This document shows positions 8,221 through 17,157 of a stretch of 64,000 bases of DNA, one piece after another. The notes under the pieces are model-generated. The model was not told where the DNA came from. It was given only the letters and a program-made list of their open reading frames with translations, and did no database searches. Both the position numbers and the translations under genes were made by a program. The DNA lies in assembly GCA_038322995.1 (NCBI GenBank), contig JBBQGM010000004.1, positions 1 to 64,000 of the forward strand, written 5' to 3'. Source of the stretch: QHXQ01 sp038322995 (GTDB taxonomy: Bacteria > Acidobacteriota > Blastocatellia > Pyrinomonadales > Pyrinomonadaceae). Numbering within the stretch: the stretch's first letter is position 1; every line of letters begins with the position of its first letter.

Positions 8221-9489
8221 GTGAATCCTCGCAGACCAGTGCTATTGACGGTTGCGTTGGGCGCGCTGCTCGTCGCCGGCCTCGCCTCTTTCCCGTACAC
8301 CCTGACGCTGGCCAAACGCGCGGGCGAGAGTGTGACTGATAGCGCCGTGGCGGCGCTGTCGGCCAAGCCCGACCCCGCGTTAGAGGCGGCGCTCAATCGT
8401 CCACCAGAACCGCAGTTCGATGTGGCGACGTGGTACGGTGCGCGCGGCGAGGAACCGGAACGACATGGCGTGCTGATCGAATCTTATGACGGGCAACACG
8501 TCTTCGCTACGCACAATGCCGACACTACTTTCAATCCCGCGTCGCTCGTCAAACTCGCCACTACGCTCGTCGCCTTGAAGCAACTGGGCAAAGATTATCG
8601 CTTCGCGACGCGTGTCTATGCGGCCGGGCAGATCGATCAAAAGAAAACGCTACACGGCGATCTGTATCTGACTGGCAGCGATCCGAGCTTCGGCGACGTG
8701 TCCGCGCAGATGTTGGCGCGGGAGTTAAAAGCGCGCGGTATCGAGCGCGTGCAGGGGCAACTACTCGTGTCGCCGCGCTTCTCGTTCAACCTGAGTGAGA
8801 AGCCGGAAGACTCGGCGAAGTATGTGGCGCAAGCAATGAAATTGAGACCGACGGGTACGGGCGTCACTGAGCAACCAGCGGGCCCGCAACTCTTCGTGCT
8901 GCGCTCGTACCCCTTGCACGACATACTGCTCTATATGAACGCGCATTCGGTTAACTTCATCGCGCACCGGCTTGGCGACTTGCTCGGCGGTGCGGACGGC
9001 GTCGCGCGGGCGGTGCGTGAACAACTAAACTTACCAGCCGAGCAAGTGCAACTTGAGACAACCTCCGGGCTGTTCAATAACCGCATGAGTCCGCGCGGTC
9101 TCGTCGCGGTCGTCCATGCGTTGATCGACGAGGCGCAGCGACAGGGGTTGAAGCCGGAAGACCTCTTACCGGTGGCGAGTTGCGATGCGGGGACACTACG
9201 GCGGCGGCTGGAAGGCACGGGTTTTGAGGGCGCGGTCGTCGGCAAGACCGGCACGCTGACGCAGCAGGACGGCGGCATGTCGAACCTCGGTGGGTTGGTC
9301 TATACGAAGGATGAGGGCGTCGTTCTCTTTATCATCTTGGCGCAAGGCCAGCGCATCTGGGACAACAAACAGATGGCGGATCAACTCCTCGCCGAAGTTC
9401 TCCACGAACATCCGGCAGCCTGCGTCTTCCAACCGAACGAAGCGCGTAGGCAATTGCTGCCGCAAACTGATCTGGCAATCGGCGAGTGA
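8221..9489 (+). CDS. D-alanyl-D-alanine carboxypeptidase (PBP4/S13-like)
   Basis: A 422-residue penicillin-binding protein of the S13 type, exported (hydrophobic N-terminus, residues 7-25). The serine motif SLVK lies near residue 105 (NPASLVKLATT), the second motif is SVN within HSVNFIAHRLG, and the third is KTGT (GKTGTLTQQDGG). It would trim peptidoglycan cross-links. It is a little shorter than E. coli DacB (about 477). The GTG start at 8221 is preceded by a GGGAGGGAG ribosome-binding site. The gene is divergent from the prepilin peptidase with a 136-bp spacer. Confidence 0.88.
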   Translation: MNPRRPVLLTVALGALLVAGLASFPYTLTLAKRAGESVTDSAVAALSAKPDPALEAALNRPPEPQFDVATWYGARGEEPERHGVLIESYDGQHVFATHNADTTFNPASLVKLATTLVALKQLGKDYRFATRVYAAGQIDQKKTLHGDLYLTGSDPSFGDVSAQMLARELKARGIERVQGQLLVSPRFSFNLSEKPEDSAKYVAQAMKLRPTGTGVTEQPAGPQLFVLRSYPLHDILLYMNAHSVNFIAHRLGDLLGGADGVARAVREQLNLPAEQVQLETTSGLFNNRMSPRGLVAVVHALIDEAQRQGLKPEDLLPVASCDAGTLRRRLEGTGFEGAVVGKTGTLTQQDGGMSNLGGLVYTKDEGVVLFIILAQGQRIWDNKQMADQLLAEVLHEHPAACVFQPNEARRQLLPQTDLAIGE

Positions 9490-9536
9490 GAAAAGGTGGG
9501 GCGGTTGCTCTGACCTGTCTCTGCCCTTACACAGTT

Positions 9537-9574
9537 AATGCCGGCTGGGGCGCGTGGCTGCACCAGCCGGCATT
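9537..9574. terminator. Bidirectional hairpin between convergent genes
   Basis: A perfect 12-bp stem (9537-9548 AATGCCGGCTGG with 9563-9574) has a 14-base loop. It sits between the ends of the carboxypeptidase and the TolC-like gene. A short AT-rich tract follows on each side, but there is no strong U-run. Confidence 0.6.
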
Positions 9575-9600
9575 TATGTATCGCCAACTCAACAAGCTTG

Positions 9601-11661
9601 TTATGGCAGCGTCGGTGTTTCGACGATGACGTTGTTGGCGCGCAAGGTGGTTGACGTGGCGCGTTGCAGATCGGCAAGTGCTTTATTGTAGTCGGTCTCG
9701 GCGCGTAGCTCTTGATTGCGTGAATTGACAAGCGCGTTTTCGCGTTGGAACAGGAGGAACGTGGTCGAGCGGCCGACTTGATAGAGCCGGCGTTCGCCCG
9801 CCAGTTGCAACTCCGCGTTCTGCCGCGCTTCCCGCGCCGCCAGCACACGCTGCCGCGCCGTCTCGACCGATTGCGCCGCGTTGCGTACTTCAACTTCGAT
9901 GCCTTGCTCCTGCGCCCGCATCTGCGCCGCGATCTGCTCACGTTGGATACGCACGCCCGCGAGATTCGCTTCCGCCCTATGATTATGCAAAGGCAGTTGG
10001 ATGGTCGCGCCGACGACGATGTTGCGCGTCTTGAAATTGAACAAATTCTGCAATGTTTGCCCGTAGCTGCCGATTACACTGTTGGCTACGCCGGAGCCTG
10101 GCACCGTGACATTGGGCGGCGTGACGGTGGGCAAATTTACGCGCGGGAGAATGACGTTGACCTGTTGCAACAGGAACGCGCTGGCGTTGGTGTTCGGGTC
10201 GCCGCCGATGAGCGGGACTAGCCCGCCGGTGCTGGTTGAGCCGACGGTTGGCGTACCGGCCAGCCCTGTGGTCGAGATCGCGCCGGTCAGATCGATGCGC
10301 GGCTTCGTCTGATTTCGATAGAAAGTAAGGTCCAAGTCGTTGATGTCCTGCTGCAACTTCTGGCGGCGCAGTTCGGGCCGGCTGGCCCGCGCTTCCGTCA
10401 AGGCGGCGGTTAGATCGACCGGCGAATCGTCGAACGATGGTTTATCGGTCGGGACAAGCGCCGCCGTCCACTCCGGCGCGAGTGGGTCTTTCAAGAGCAG
10501 CGACTTGAGGCTGTTCTCGGCAATCGAGACGAGTTGCGACGAACTCAAGAGGGTGGAGATGCGATTCGATAACTCGGTCTGCACCTCGGCGCGCTCCAGC
10601 GGCGCGGATGCGCCCGCCGCCACGCTCGCCTCTGTGCGGCGGAAATTCTCCTGCGCCAACTTCACGTTCGCCACCTGATTCTCTTCGTCGCGCAGGGCAA
10701 AAACCAAATCCCAATAGGAACGCTGCACCTGCTGGATCACATCTATCGTGCGGCGGCGGAAATCTGCGTCCGATTGTTCGAGCCGTTTACGCTGGATGCG
10801 AATCTGATAGCGGTTGAAATCGATCTTGCGATTGCGGAAAAGCGGTTGCGTAAACTGAATGCCCTGATTCGCGGAGTAGAACGGATTGAGCGTCGTGAAG
10901 CGGGAGTTGGTCGTCTCGCGTGTGTTGTTGAAGAAGTATGAATAGTTGCCGCCACCTTTGACGAATTGCTTCGTGATCGAGAAATCGTTGTTAATGTCCG
11001 TCGTCGTGACGGTTGAGCCTTGGCTCGAACCGGCCAACGTGCTCGACACGGGGCGGACGGAATTATTAATCTGCGGCTGGAATTGCAAGACCGGATCGTA
11101 GACGCCTTCGAGCGAGCGCAGTTGGGTCTCGGCAAACTTCACGTCGCCGCGCGCGACCTCAATGTCGTTGTTATTTTCGAGCGCGCGGCGGATCGCTTCG
11201 TTGAGCGTCAACGGCAGCGTGTTGTCGCTCTGTACGCCGAGGCGCGTGAGCGAAGGCATCGGCGGCACGGTGCGCGGCTGCGTATCCGTCAAGACGGATG
11301 GTGCTGGCTCCTGGCCTTCGGGCATTACCGGCGGCGGTAGCTGCGACTCCGTGGGTGCTGCGCCGGTGACGGGCGCAACGGTCGTCGTACCGGGCGGCGG
11401 CGTTTGCGTCGCGGGTGGGAAGGTGGTGCCCGGTGGCGTCTGCGGGGGCGGTTGCGCGGTTGAAGGTGGTCGCGTCGGGTCGCTGCTCGGCCGCGCCTGT
11501 TGCGGGATCGGTTGCTGCTGTTGCGTGCCGGGCGGGCGCGTGGCGTCCGTCTGCGCCGGATTCAACGGCGTGGGCGCGGGCGTCTGGGCGAGTGTGACGG
11601 CGCACAGGGTCAGCCACACGGTCGCGGTCTGCAAAGATGTGCGCAGGCGATAACTCAACAT
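9601..11661 (-). CDS. TolC-like outer-membrane efflux protein with Pro/Thr/Gln-rich N-terminus
   Basis: A 686-residue outer-membrane factor. After a signal peptide (residues 1-25) comes a stretch of about 110 residues very rich in Pro, Thr and Gln, then two OEP domains (about 150-660). These contain the long amphipathic helices and repeated features of TolC (TLNEAIRRALENN near the start, ATIQLPLHN in the second half). It would form a trimeric channel with an RND, MFS or ABC pump, but no pump genes are adjacent. The ATG at 11661 has GAGGAG about 11 bases upstream. The extra Pro-rich segment is unusual for TolC and may span peptidoglycan. Confidence 0.87.
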   Translation of the reverse strand: MLSYRLRTSLQTATVWLTLCAVTLAQTPAPTPLNPAQTDATRPPGTQQQQPIPQQARPSSDPTRPPSTAQPPPQTPPGTTFPPATQTPPPGTTTVAPVTGAAPTESQLPPPVMPEGQEPAPSVLTDTQPRTVPPMPSLTRLGVQSDNTLPLTLNEAIRRALENNNDIEVARGDVKFAETQLRSLEGVYDPVLQFQPQINNSVRPVSSTLAGSSQGSTVTTTDINNDFSITKQFVKGGGNYSYFFNNTRETTNSRFTTLNPFYSANQGIQFTQPLFRNRKIDFNRYQIRIQRKRLEQSDADFRRRTIDVIQQVQRSYWDLVFALRDEENQVANVKLAQENFRRTEASVAAGASAPLERAEVQTELSNRISTLLSSSQLVSIAENSLKSLLLKDPLAPEWTAALVPTDKPSFDDSPVDLTAALTEARASRPELRRQKLQQDINDLDLTFYRNQTKPRIDLTGAISTTGLAGTPTVGSTSTGGLVPLIGGDPNTNASAFLLQQVNVILPRVNLPTVTPPNVTVPGSGVANSVIGSYGQTLQNLFNFKTRNIVVGATIQLPLHNHRAEANLAGVRIQREQIAAQMRAQEQGIEVEVRNAAQSVETARQRVLAAREARQNAELQLAGERRLYQVGRSTTFLLFQRENALVNSRNQELRAETDYNKALADLQRATSTTLRANNVIVETPTLP

Positions 11662-12128
11662 CAAACCGTAAACTCCTCAGGGAAACTTTTGGATGAACAA
11701 CCGGCGGGCGGATTAAGCGTTGCTGTTTACCCGCCGCCGCAAGTCTGTTGCTACTACGACACGCTTTTGCGTGGAGTTTCAAAATAAGCAAGTGTCAGAC
11801 CAGATAAACGCTTTGCTCTGCCAGGCATAAACGCTCGGATTTATGGGGCTAAGAATAGCTAAGTGTAGCGGCAGCGCGAAACCTGAATCCCATTAGTGAG
11901 ACGCCTAGTGATTCAGCGATAGCAGGGCGAACGTCTATTGAGCATCCGCGTGAACCGGGCGCGATTCCTTGACAGTGGCCGCACGCGCCGATTATCTTGC
12001 CGATCTTCGGTCGTACTTAATTTTCTGCTTAGGTGACGAAGGGTTCAGACACGCGCCGGCGAGTTCGTGCGCGCTCGTGCCGCACCCGGACGACATTAGG
12101 CGCACGCTGGCGAGGAGGCTAGTTTGAC
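11662..12128. other. 467-bp divergent intergenic region
   Basis: No credible gene is visible. It separates the TolC-like gene and the glycolytic operon and must hold promoters for both. The only clear signal I see is the candidate sigma70-type promoter at 11969-11998. The GAPDH ribosome-binding site (GAGGAGG) lies at about 12111-12117. Confidence 0.6.
11969..11998 (+). promoter_or_regulatory. Candidate promoter for gap-pgk-tpiA-secG
   Basis: TTGACA at 11969-11974 and TATCTT at 11993-11998 are separated by 18 bases. The -35 is a perfect sigma70 consensus and the -10 matches at the key first T, A and last T. It would give a leader of about 125 nt before GAPDH. The call is by pattern only. Confidence 0.4.
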
Positions 12129-13136
12129 ATGGCAGTGAAAGTCGGCATCAACGGTTTCGGACGAATCGGGCGCAACATTCTGCGCACCAGTTTGGGCGAC
12201 GCGGACATCGAGTTCGTCGCCGTCAACGACATCACGGACACGAAGACGCTCGCGCACCTGCTGAAATACGATTCGGTGCTGGGCAACCTCGCCCACGACA
12301 TCACGGCGAGCGAGCAGGGCATCAGCCTGGACGGCAAAGAAATGCGCGTCTTCTCCGAGCGTGACCCGGCCGTGATCGATTGGGCCTCGGTCGGCGCGGA
12401 GATCGTGATCGAATCGACCGGGCGCTTCACGAACGCCGAAGACGCGCGCAAACATCTGCGCGGCTCGGTCAAGAAAGTAATTATTAGTGCGCCCGCGAAG
12501 AACGAGGACATCACTATCGTGCTTGGCGTCAACGAGCATAGTTATGATCCGGCCGCGCACCACATCATCTCGAACGCCTCCTGCACGACCAACTGTCTTG
12601 CCCCCGTGGCCAAAGTGATCCATGAGAATTTTCAGATCAAGTCGGCGCAGATGACGACGATTCACTCGTACACGAACGACCAGCAATTGCTCGATCTGCC
12701 GCACAGCGATCTACGCCGCGCCCGCGCCGCCGCGCTCTCGATGATCCCGACCTCGACCGGCGCGGCCAAAGCCGTCGCGCTCGTCTTGCCGGAGTTAAAG
12801 GGCAAGTTCGACGGCATCTCCGTGCGTGTGCCGACGCCGAATGTCTCGCTCGTGGATGTGGTCATGGTGGTGGAACGGCAGACCACGACCGAAGAAGTGA
12901 ACACGGCGTTGAAGAATGCAGCGAACGAAGCACTGCGCGGCATCCTTGCGTTCTCGGAAGAGCCGCTCGTCTCCATCGACTTCCGCAAGAACGACAATTC
13001 GTCCATCGTGGATGCCGACTACACGAAGGTCATCGGCGGCAACCTCGTCAAGGTGCTGTCGTGGTACGACAATGAGTGGGGCTACTCCTGCCGCGTCCGC
13101 GATCTCGTCAAGTTCCTCGCGCAGCAGGGCCTGTAA
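12129..13136 (+). CDS. gap: Glyceraldehyde-3-phosphate dehydrogenase
   Basis: A 335-residue cytosolic enzyme converting glyceraldehyde-3-phosphate to 1,3-bisphosphoglycerate. The NAD-binding motif GFGRIGR lies at residues 8-14, the catalytic cysteine is in SNASCTTNCLAP (Cys about 152), and the C-terminal signature is WYDNEWGYS. The ATG has GAGGAGG upstream. It is the first gene of a glycolytic operon with pgk, tpiA and secG, an order shared by many bacteria. Confidence 0.97.
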   Translation: MAVKVGINGFGRIGRNILRTSLGDADIEFVAVNDITDTKTLAHLLKYDSVLGNLAHDITASEQGISLDGKEMRVFSERDPAVIDWASVGAEIVIESTGRFTNAEDARKHLRGSVKKVIISAPAKNEDITIVLGVNEHSYDPAAHHIISNASCTTNCLAPVAKVIHENFQIKSAQMTTIHSYTNDQQLLDLPHSDLRRARAAALSMIPTSTGAAKAVALVLPELKGKFDGISVRVPTPNVSLVDVVMVVERQTTTEEVNTALKNAANEALRGILAFSEEPLVSIDFRKNDNSSIVDADYTKVIGGNLVKVLSWYDNEWGYSCRVRDLVKFLAQQGL

Positions 13137-13215
13137 AAGCAGGGACGAGCGCCAGGTGAAGAGGGACAAGCTAAAAACTTGCTCCTGCTGGTCATTGGTC
13201 ACTGGTCACTACCTT

Positions 13216-14418
13216 ATGAAGCTTTCGATCAAAGACCTCGATTTGAAGGGTAAGCGCGTGTTCGTGCGTGTGGACTTCAACGTACCGCTCAAGGATGGCA
13301 AGGTGACGGACGATACGCGCATCCGGGCCGCGCTGCCGACGATACAGTACGCGCTGGCGCAGGGCGCGCGCGTACTCCTCGCTTCGCACCTAGGTAGGCC
13401 GAAAGGCGAGCGCGTGGAGAAGTACAGTCTGCGTCCTGTGGCGGTGCATCTAGCGGAGTTGTTGAGCCAGCCGGTCGCGCTGGCTGACGACTGTATCGGC
13501 GATGCCGTGCAGGCGAAAGTTGCCGCGCTGCAAGACGGCGAGGTGCTGCTGTTAGAGAACCTACGTTTCCACCCTGAAGAGGAGCAGAATGACGAAGGCT
13601 TCGCGCGCGCGTTGGCTGCCCTTTGCGATGTGTACGTGAACGACGCTTTCGGCGCGGCGCATCGCGCCCACGCTTCGACCGCCGGGATCACGAAGTTCGT
13701 CGCGCACGCCGCCGCCGGGCTGTTGATGCAAAAGGAACTCGATTACCTGGGCCGCGTCATTGACAATCCCGCGCACCCGTTTGTCGCCATCCTCGGCGGC
13801 GCGAAGGTGTCGGACAAGATCGCGGTGATTGACGCGCTGATCGCGCGGCACGTTGATAAGTTGCTCATCGGCGGCGCGATGGCTTACACGTTCTTCAAAG
13901 CACAGGGGTTCACCGTCGGCAAGTCATTGGTTGAAGACGACAAGATGACGCTGGCGCGCGAGATCATGCAGCGGGCTGAGGCGGCCGGCGTCGAGTTGTT
14001 GCTGCCAACCGATCACGTCGTCGTTGACAGCTACGATCCGCTCAAGAGCAAGAAGACGATCCCGATTGAGTTTACTAACGCCGGGCACGTCGGCGTGGAT
14101 ATCGGCGTCGAGACCATCGCGCACTTTTCCCGCGCCCTGCAAGACGCGCAAACTGTTATCTGGAACGGCCCGATGGGCATCTTTGAGGAGAAGGCGCTTG
14201 GCTTCGATGAAGGCACGGTCGGTATCGCCCGCGCTGTCGCCGCGGCGGCCGATCACGGCGCGACCGTCATTGTCGGCGGCGGCGACTCGGTAGCCGCCGT
14301 CACCCAGGCCGGCGTCGCCGAACGCATCACGCACATCTCCACCGGCGGCGGCGCGACGCTTGAATTCTTAGCGGGCGATGAGTTGCCCGGCGTCGCGGCC
14401 CTGAACGATAAGGCATAG
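13216..14418 (+). CDS. pgk: Phosphoglycerate kinase
   Basis: A 400-residue two-domain kinase that makes ATP from 1,3-bisphosphoglycerate. The signature RVDFNVPLK is at the N-terminus, LLENLRF is in the substrate domain, and GGGDSVAAV and STGGGATLEFLAG are in the nucleotide domain. The frame is open back into gap (to 12916), but the ATG at 13216 gives the standard N-terminus and length. It follows gap after 79 bp. Confidence 0.97.
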   Translation: MKLSIKDLDLKGKRVFVRVDFNVPLKDGKVTDDTRIRAALPTIQYALAQGARVLLASHLGRPKGERVEKYSLRPVAVHLAELLSQPVALADDCIGDAVQAKVAALQDGEVLLLENLRFHPEEEQNDEGFARALAALCDVYVNDAFGAAHRAHASTAGITKFVAHAAAGLLMQKELDYLGRVIDNPAHPFVAILGGAKVSDKIAVIDALIARHVDKLLIGGAMAYTFFKAQGFTVGKSLVEDDKMTLAREIMQRAEAAGVELLLPTDHVVVDSYDPLKSKKTIPIEFTNAGHVGVDIGVETIAHFSRALQDAQTVIWNGPMGIFEEKALGFDEGTVGIARAVAAAADHGATVIVGGGDSVAAVTQAGVAERITHISTGGGATLEFLAGDELPGVAALNDKA

Positions 14419-14483
14419 CAAATGATACAAAGCTTTGCCCCTCCAGCCGATTATCTGACCGGATACAGGACTGGTGAACCCTA

Positions 14484-15263
14484 ATGATGCCGAGCGGCGT
14501 TGAGCAGCGAAAACCCATAATTGCGGGCAACTGGAAGATGTATAAGCTAGTGGCAGAAGCAGTCGCAACTGCGATAAGCTTGCGTCCGCTCGTGGTGAAT
14601 GTGAATCACTGCGAGGTGATCATCGCGCCGCCGTTCACGGCGCTCAAAGTGGTGGCGGACAGGCTCGAAGGCTCGAACATCAAGATCGCGGGGCAAAATT
14701 GTGCGGGCGAGGCGAAGCACGGCGCGCATACGGGCGAGATCGCCGCCGACATGTTGCGCGATGCTGGCTGCACGCACGTCATCGTCGGCCACTCCGAGCG
14801 GCGGCATGTCTATGGCGAGACCGATTCGATGGTGCATCGCAAGACCCAGGCGGCGTTGGCGGCCGGGCTGACCATCATTTTGTGTGTCGGCGAAACGTTG
14901 GTGCAACGCGAGGCGGGCAACGCGGAGTCGGTCGTGCGCGGGCAATTAGAGGGCGGTTTGCGCGGTTTGACATCATCCGACCTCGCCCGTATCATCGTCG
15001 CGTACGAACCGGTCTGGGCCATCGGCACCGGGCAAACTGCGACGCCGGAGCAAGCGCAGGAAATGCATGCGTTTATCCGGCGCGTTTTCGCGGAGCGGCA
15101 CACTGAAGATGCGGCCGACGCTTTACGCATCCTCTACGGCGGCTCGGTCAAACCAGACAACATCACGGGCCTGATGGAGCGGACGGATTTAGATGGCGCG
15201 CTCGTCGGCGGCGCAAGTCTCGATGCCGAGACATTCGCGCAGATCGTGCATTACAACCGCTAA
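14484..15263 (+). CDS. tpiA: Triosephosphate isomerase
   Basis: A 259-residue TIM-barrel enzyme interconverting dihydroxyacetone phosphate and glyceraldehyde-3-phosphate. The N-terminal lysine motif GNWKM, the electrophilic histidine in VGHSERR (about 102) and the catalytic glutamate in YEPVWAIGTG (about 175) are all present, as is the phosphate loop YGGSV near the end. A short N-terminal extension (MMPSGVEQR) precedes the usual start. It follows pgk in the same operon. Confidence 0.97.
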   Translation: MMPSGVEQRKPIIAGNWKMYKLVAEAVATAISLRPLVVNVNHCEVIIAPPFTALKVVADRLEGSNIKIAGQNCAGEAKHGAHTGEIAADMLRDAGCTHVIVGHSERRHVYGETDSMVHRKTQAALAAGLTIILCVGETLVQREAGNAESVVRGQLEGGLRGLTSSDLARIIVAYEPVWAIGTGQTATPEQAQEMHAFIRRVFAERHTEDAADALRILYGGSVKPDNITGLMERTDLDGALVGGASLDAETFAQIVHYNR

Positions 15264-15287
15264 AGTTTAAGTTCGAGGACGGAAATC

Positions 15288-15704
15288 TTGCTGCTTTATT
15301 TATTATACGGACTATTCATTCTGTCGTGCCTTGTGCTCGTCATTGCCGTCCTGTTGCAGCCGGGCAAAGCGGACGCGGGCGCACTCTTTACCAGTGCCGT
15401 CTCAAGCACCGCCTTCGGCCCGCGCGGCACGCAGACGTTGCTCGCGAAGATCACTATCATCGCGGCGGGTCTCTTTATGCTGACCGCGCTCATGCTCTCA
15501 CTGCCGGCGCTCACCGGTTCGCGCTCCGTGCTGCAATCAACTTCAGCCGAAGCAACGCCGACGCCCGCGCCGACCGCAACTGCGACGCCGCAGACGATCA
15601 CCGCGCCCGTCGCCGTGCCTGAGACAAATGCGAACGCGAATAGCACGAACGCTGGCAACGCTAACGTGAACAAGTCTGCTGCGCAGAACGCGAACAATAA
15701 GTAA
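15288..15704 (+). CDS. secG: Preprotein translocase subunit SecG
   Basis: A 138-residue SecG. Two transmembrane helices (about 3-22 and 52-76) flank the conserved QPGKADAGA loop. The C-terminal 60 residues are an Ala/Thr/Asn-rich low-complexity tail not needed for the family fold. The start is TTG, with GAGGACGGA upstream. It stabilises the SecYE channel in the inner membrane. Its position after tpiA is common in bacteria. Confidence 0.92.
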   Translation: MLLYLLYGLFILSCLVLVIAVLLQPGKADAGALFTSAVSSTAFGPRGTQTLLAKITIIAAGLFMLTALMLSLPALTGSRSVLQSTSAEATPTPAPTATATPQTITAPVAVPETNANANSTNAGNANVNKSAAQNANNK

Positions 15705-15722
15705 TTTTTGAAATACCTCAAC

Positions 15723-15807
<85 letters not shown>

Positions 15808-15815
15808 ACATTATT

Positions 15816-15855
15816 CGGCAGGTCGGCTTTCATGTGCGGCTTGCCGGATTTTTTT
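15816..15855 (+). terminator. Rho-independent terminator after tRNA-Leu
   Basis: A 10-bp stem with two G-U pairs (CGGCAGGTCG at 15816-15825 with CGGCTTGCCG at 15837-15846) is followed by seven T residues at 15849-15855. It ends the gap-pgk-tpiA-secG-tRNA transcript. Confidence 0.85.
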
Positions 15856-15940
15856 ATCCGCGCGAAAGTGTGAACTAATGCATGTCCTTTGATTGTGACC
15901 AGACTGCTACCCTGTTAAACTCGCGCTAGCCTGTCTGGTA

Positions 15941-17107
15941 GTGCCTGGCTTGATGCGCGAAAATCTTGCTGATAAATTGAGTCGGCGGTGTTACGCAAGC
16001 GCATTGGCGTGCTTGTTGTTCGCATCTATCTGGGGCGCAGCGCAGTCGCCCGACTTAAACCTCCCGACGCCGGCCACAACGAACGAGATTAACGCGCGCA
16101 TCGCGCCGCGCGACCTGGGCGATGCGCGGCTGACCAATCACTTTTATACCTTCAACGGCACACAGGGCGATCTTATCGTCACGGTTGAGAGTTCTAATCT
16201 CGACGGCGCGGTCGATTTGTTTCTCGCCAACGGCTTGCGCCCGCTCACACAGGTGACGCTCTTTGCCGGCGGCGGCGCGCTCGACGTGACGAAGACGGTC
16301 TTTCTGCGCAAGGAAGAGACGATCATCTTGCGCGTGCAGGCGCGGACGCCGAATGATGCGGACGGCACATATAAAATTCGGCTGGCGGGGACGTTCGTGC
16401 CCGCCACGAGTGTCGCCGAAGTAGCAACACCGGTTGAGCCAACGGCCGCCGTGAACAATTCAGCTACCAAGCCGGCCGGCCGGAGCGGGCATCGCGTCAA
16501 CTCGGTCGGCGCACGCATTGACGAGCCTGAAGCAGAAGCGCCCAAGACCGAAGCGAAAGAGACGACGGCCAAAGAAACCGAAGCGCCGCCGCGCGAAGTT
16601 GCCCCAACCCCGCGCCCGCCCGCGACAAAGAAAACCACCGCGCCACCGCGCCGTGGGCGGGCAACCGGCAGAACCGAAACCGCGCGCCGCCCTGCACCCA
16701 CGCCGGAACGCAAACCTGCTAAGGCTAAGACCCCCGCCTCAACTGAGACTGATACAGCACGCGCTGAACCCGGCGAGCCGACGCCGGTTAAGCCCGAAGC
16801 CGCACGGACGCCGCGCCCGAAGCCCGTCCGCCAGACGCGCAAAAAAGAAGCGGCGAAGCGCACGGTCGAGCCGGTGAAGGAGAGTCCGCCGGCCGCAGCG
16901 ACAGAGTCGGTGAAGACAGCGCCCGCGCCGCAGATCGGTGTGACGCGACTCGTCATTGAAGTTAAGGACGGCCCGAAAGTCGAGCATGAGATGAGCAGCG
17001 TCAATCGCGTAACGGTTGTCAATCAGATAATTGTGGTCGTGTTGAAGAATGGGCGCATCGAGCGTTATCCGCTAACGAACGTGCTGCGCATGGCGATTGA
17101 GCCTTGA
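15941..17107 (+). CDS. Exported protein with N-terminal beta domain and Pro/Ala/Lys/Thr-rich linker
   Basis: A protein of up to 388 residues whose function I do not recognise. It has a signal peptide (ending near ASIWGAAQS), then a beta-rich domain of about 110 residues that resembles bacterial pre-peptidase C-terminal domains (GDLIVTVESS, FLRKEETIILRV). A disordered stretch of about 200 residues rich in Pro, Ala, Lys, Arg, Thr and Glu follows. The last 60 residues form a small beta domain (LVIEVKDGPKVEHEM to the end). The start is uncertain between GTG 15941 and ATG 15953; neither has a good ribosome-binding site. The basic, Ala/Pro-rich linker could bind or span peptidoglycan. Confidence 0.7.
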   Translation: MPGLMRENLADKLSRRCYASALACLLFASIWGAAQSPDLNLPTPATTNEINARIAPRDLGDARLTNHFYTFNGTQGDLIVTVESSNLDGAVDLFLANGLRPLTQVTLFAGGGALDVTKTVFLRKEETIILRVQARTPNDADGTYKIRLAGTFVPATSVAEVATPVEPTAAVNNSATKPAGRSGHRVNSVGARIDEPEAEAPKTEAKETTAKETEAPPREVAPTPRPPATKKTTAPPRRGRATGRTETARRPAPTPERKPAKAKTPASTETDTARAEPGEPTPVKPEAARTPRPKPVRQTRKKEAAKRTVEPVKESPPAAATESVKTAPAPQIGVTRLVIEVKDGPKVEHEMSSVNRVTVVNQIIVVVLKNGRIERYPLTNVLRMAIEP

Positions 17108-17157
17108 ACTGAGGCCGCAGTACCAGCGCGCGTGTCTTGGCGGAGCAAAATAAAGTC

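Noticed and set aside
12916..13215. Long N-terminal extension of phosphoglycerate kinase
   Set aside because: The frame is open into gap only by chance. The standard PGK N-terminus begins at 13216.
16144..17022. 292-codon minus-strand frame
   Set aside because: Mirror of the low-complexity linker of the exported protein; no start signal or family motif.
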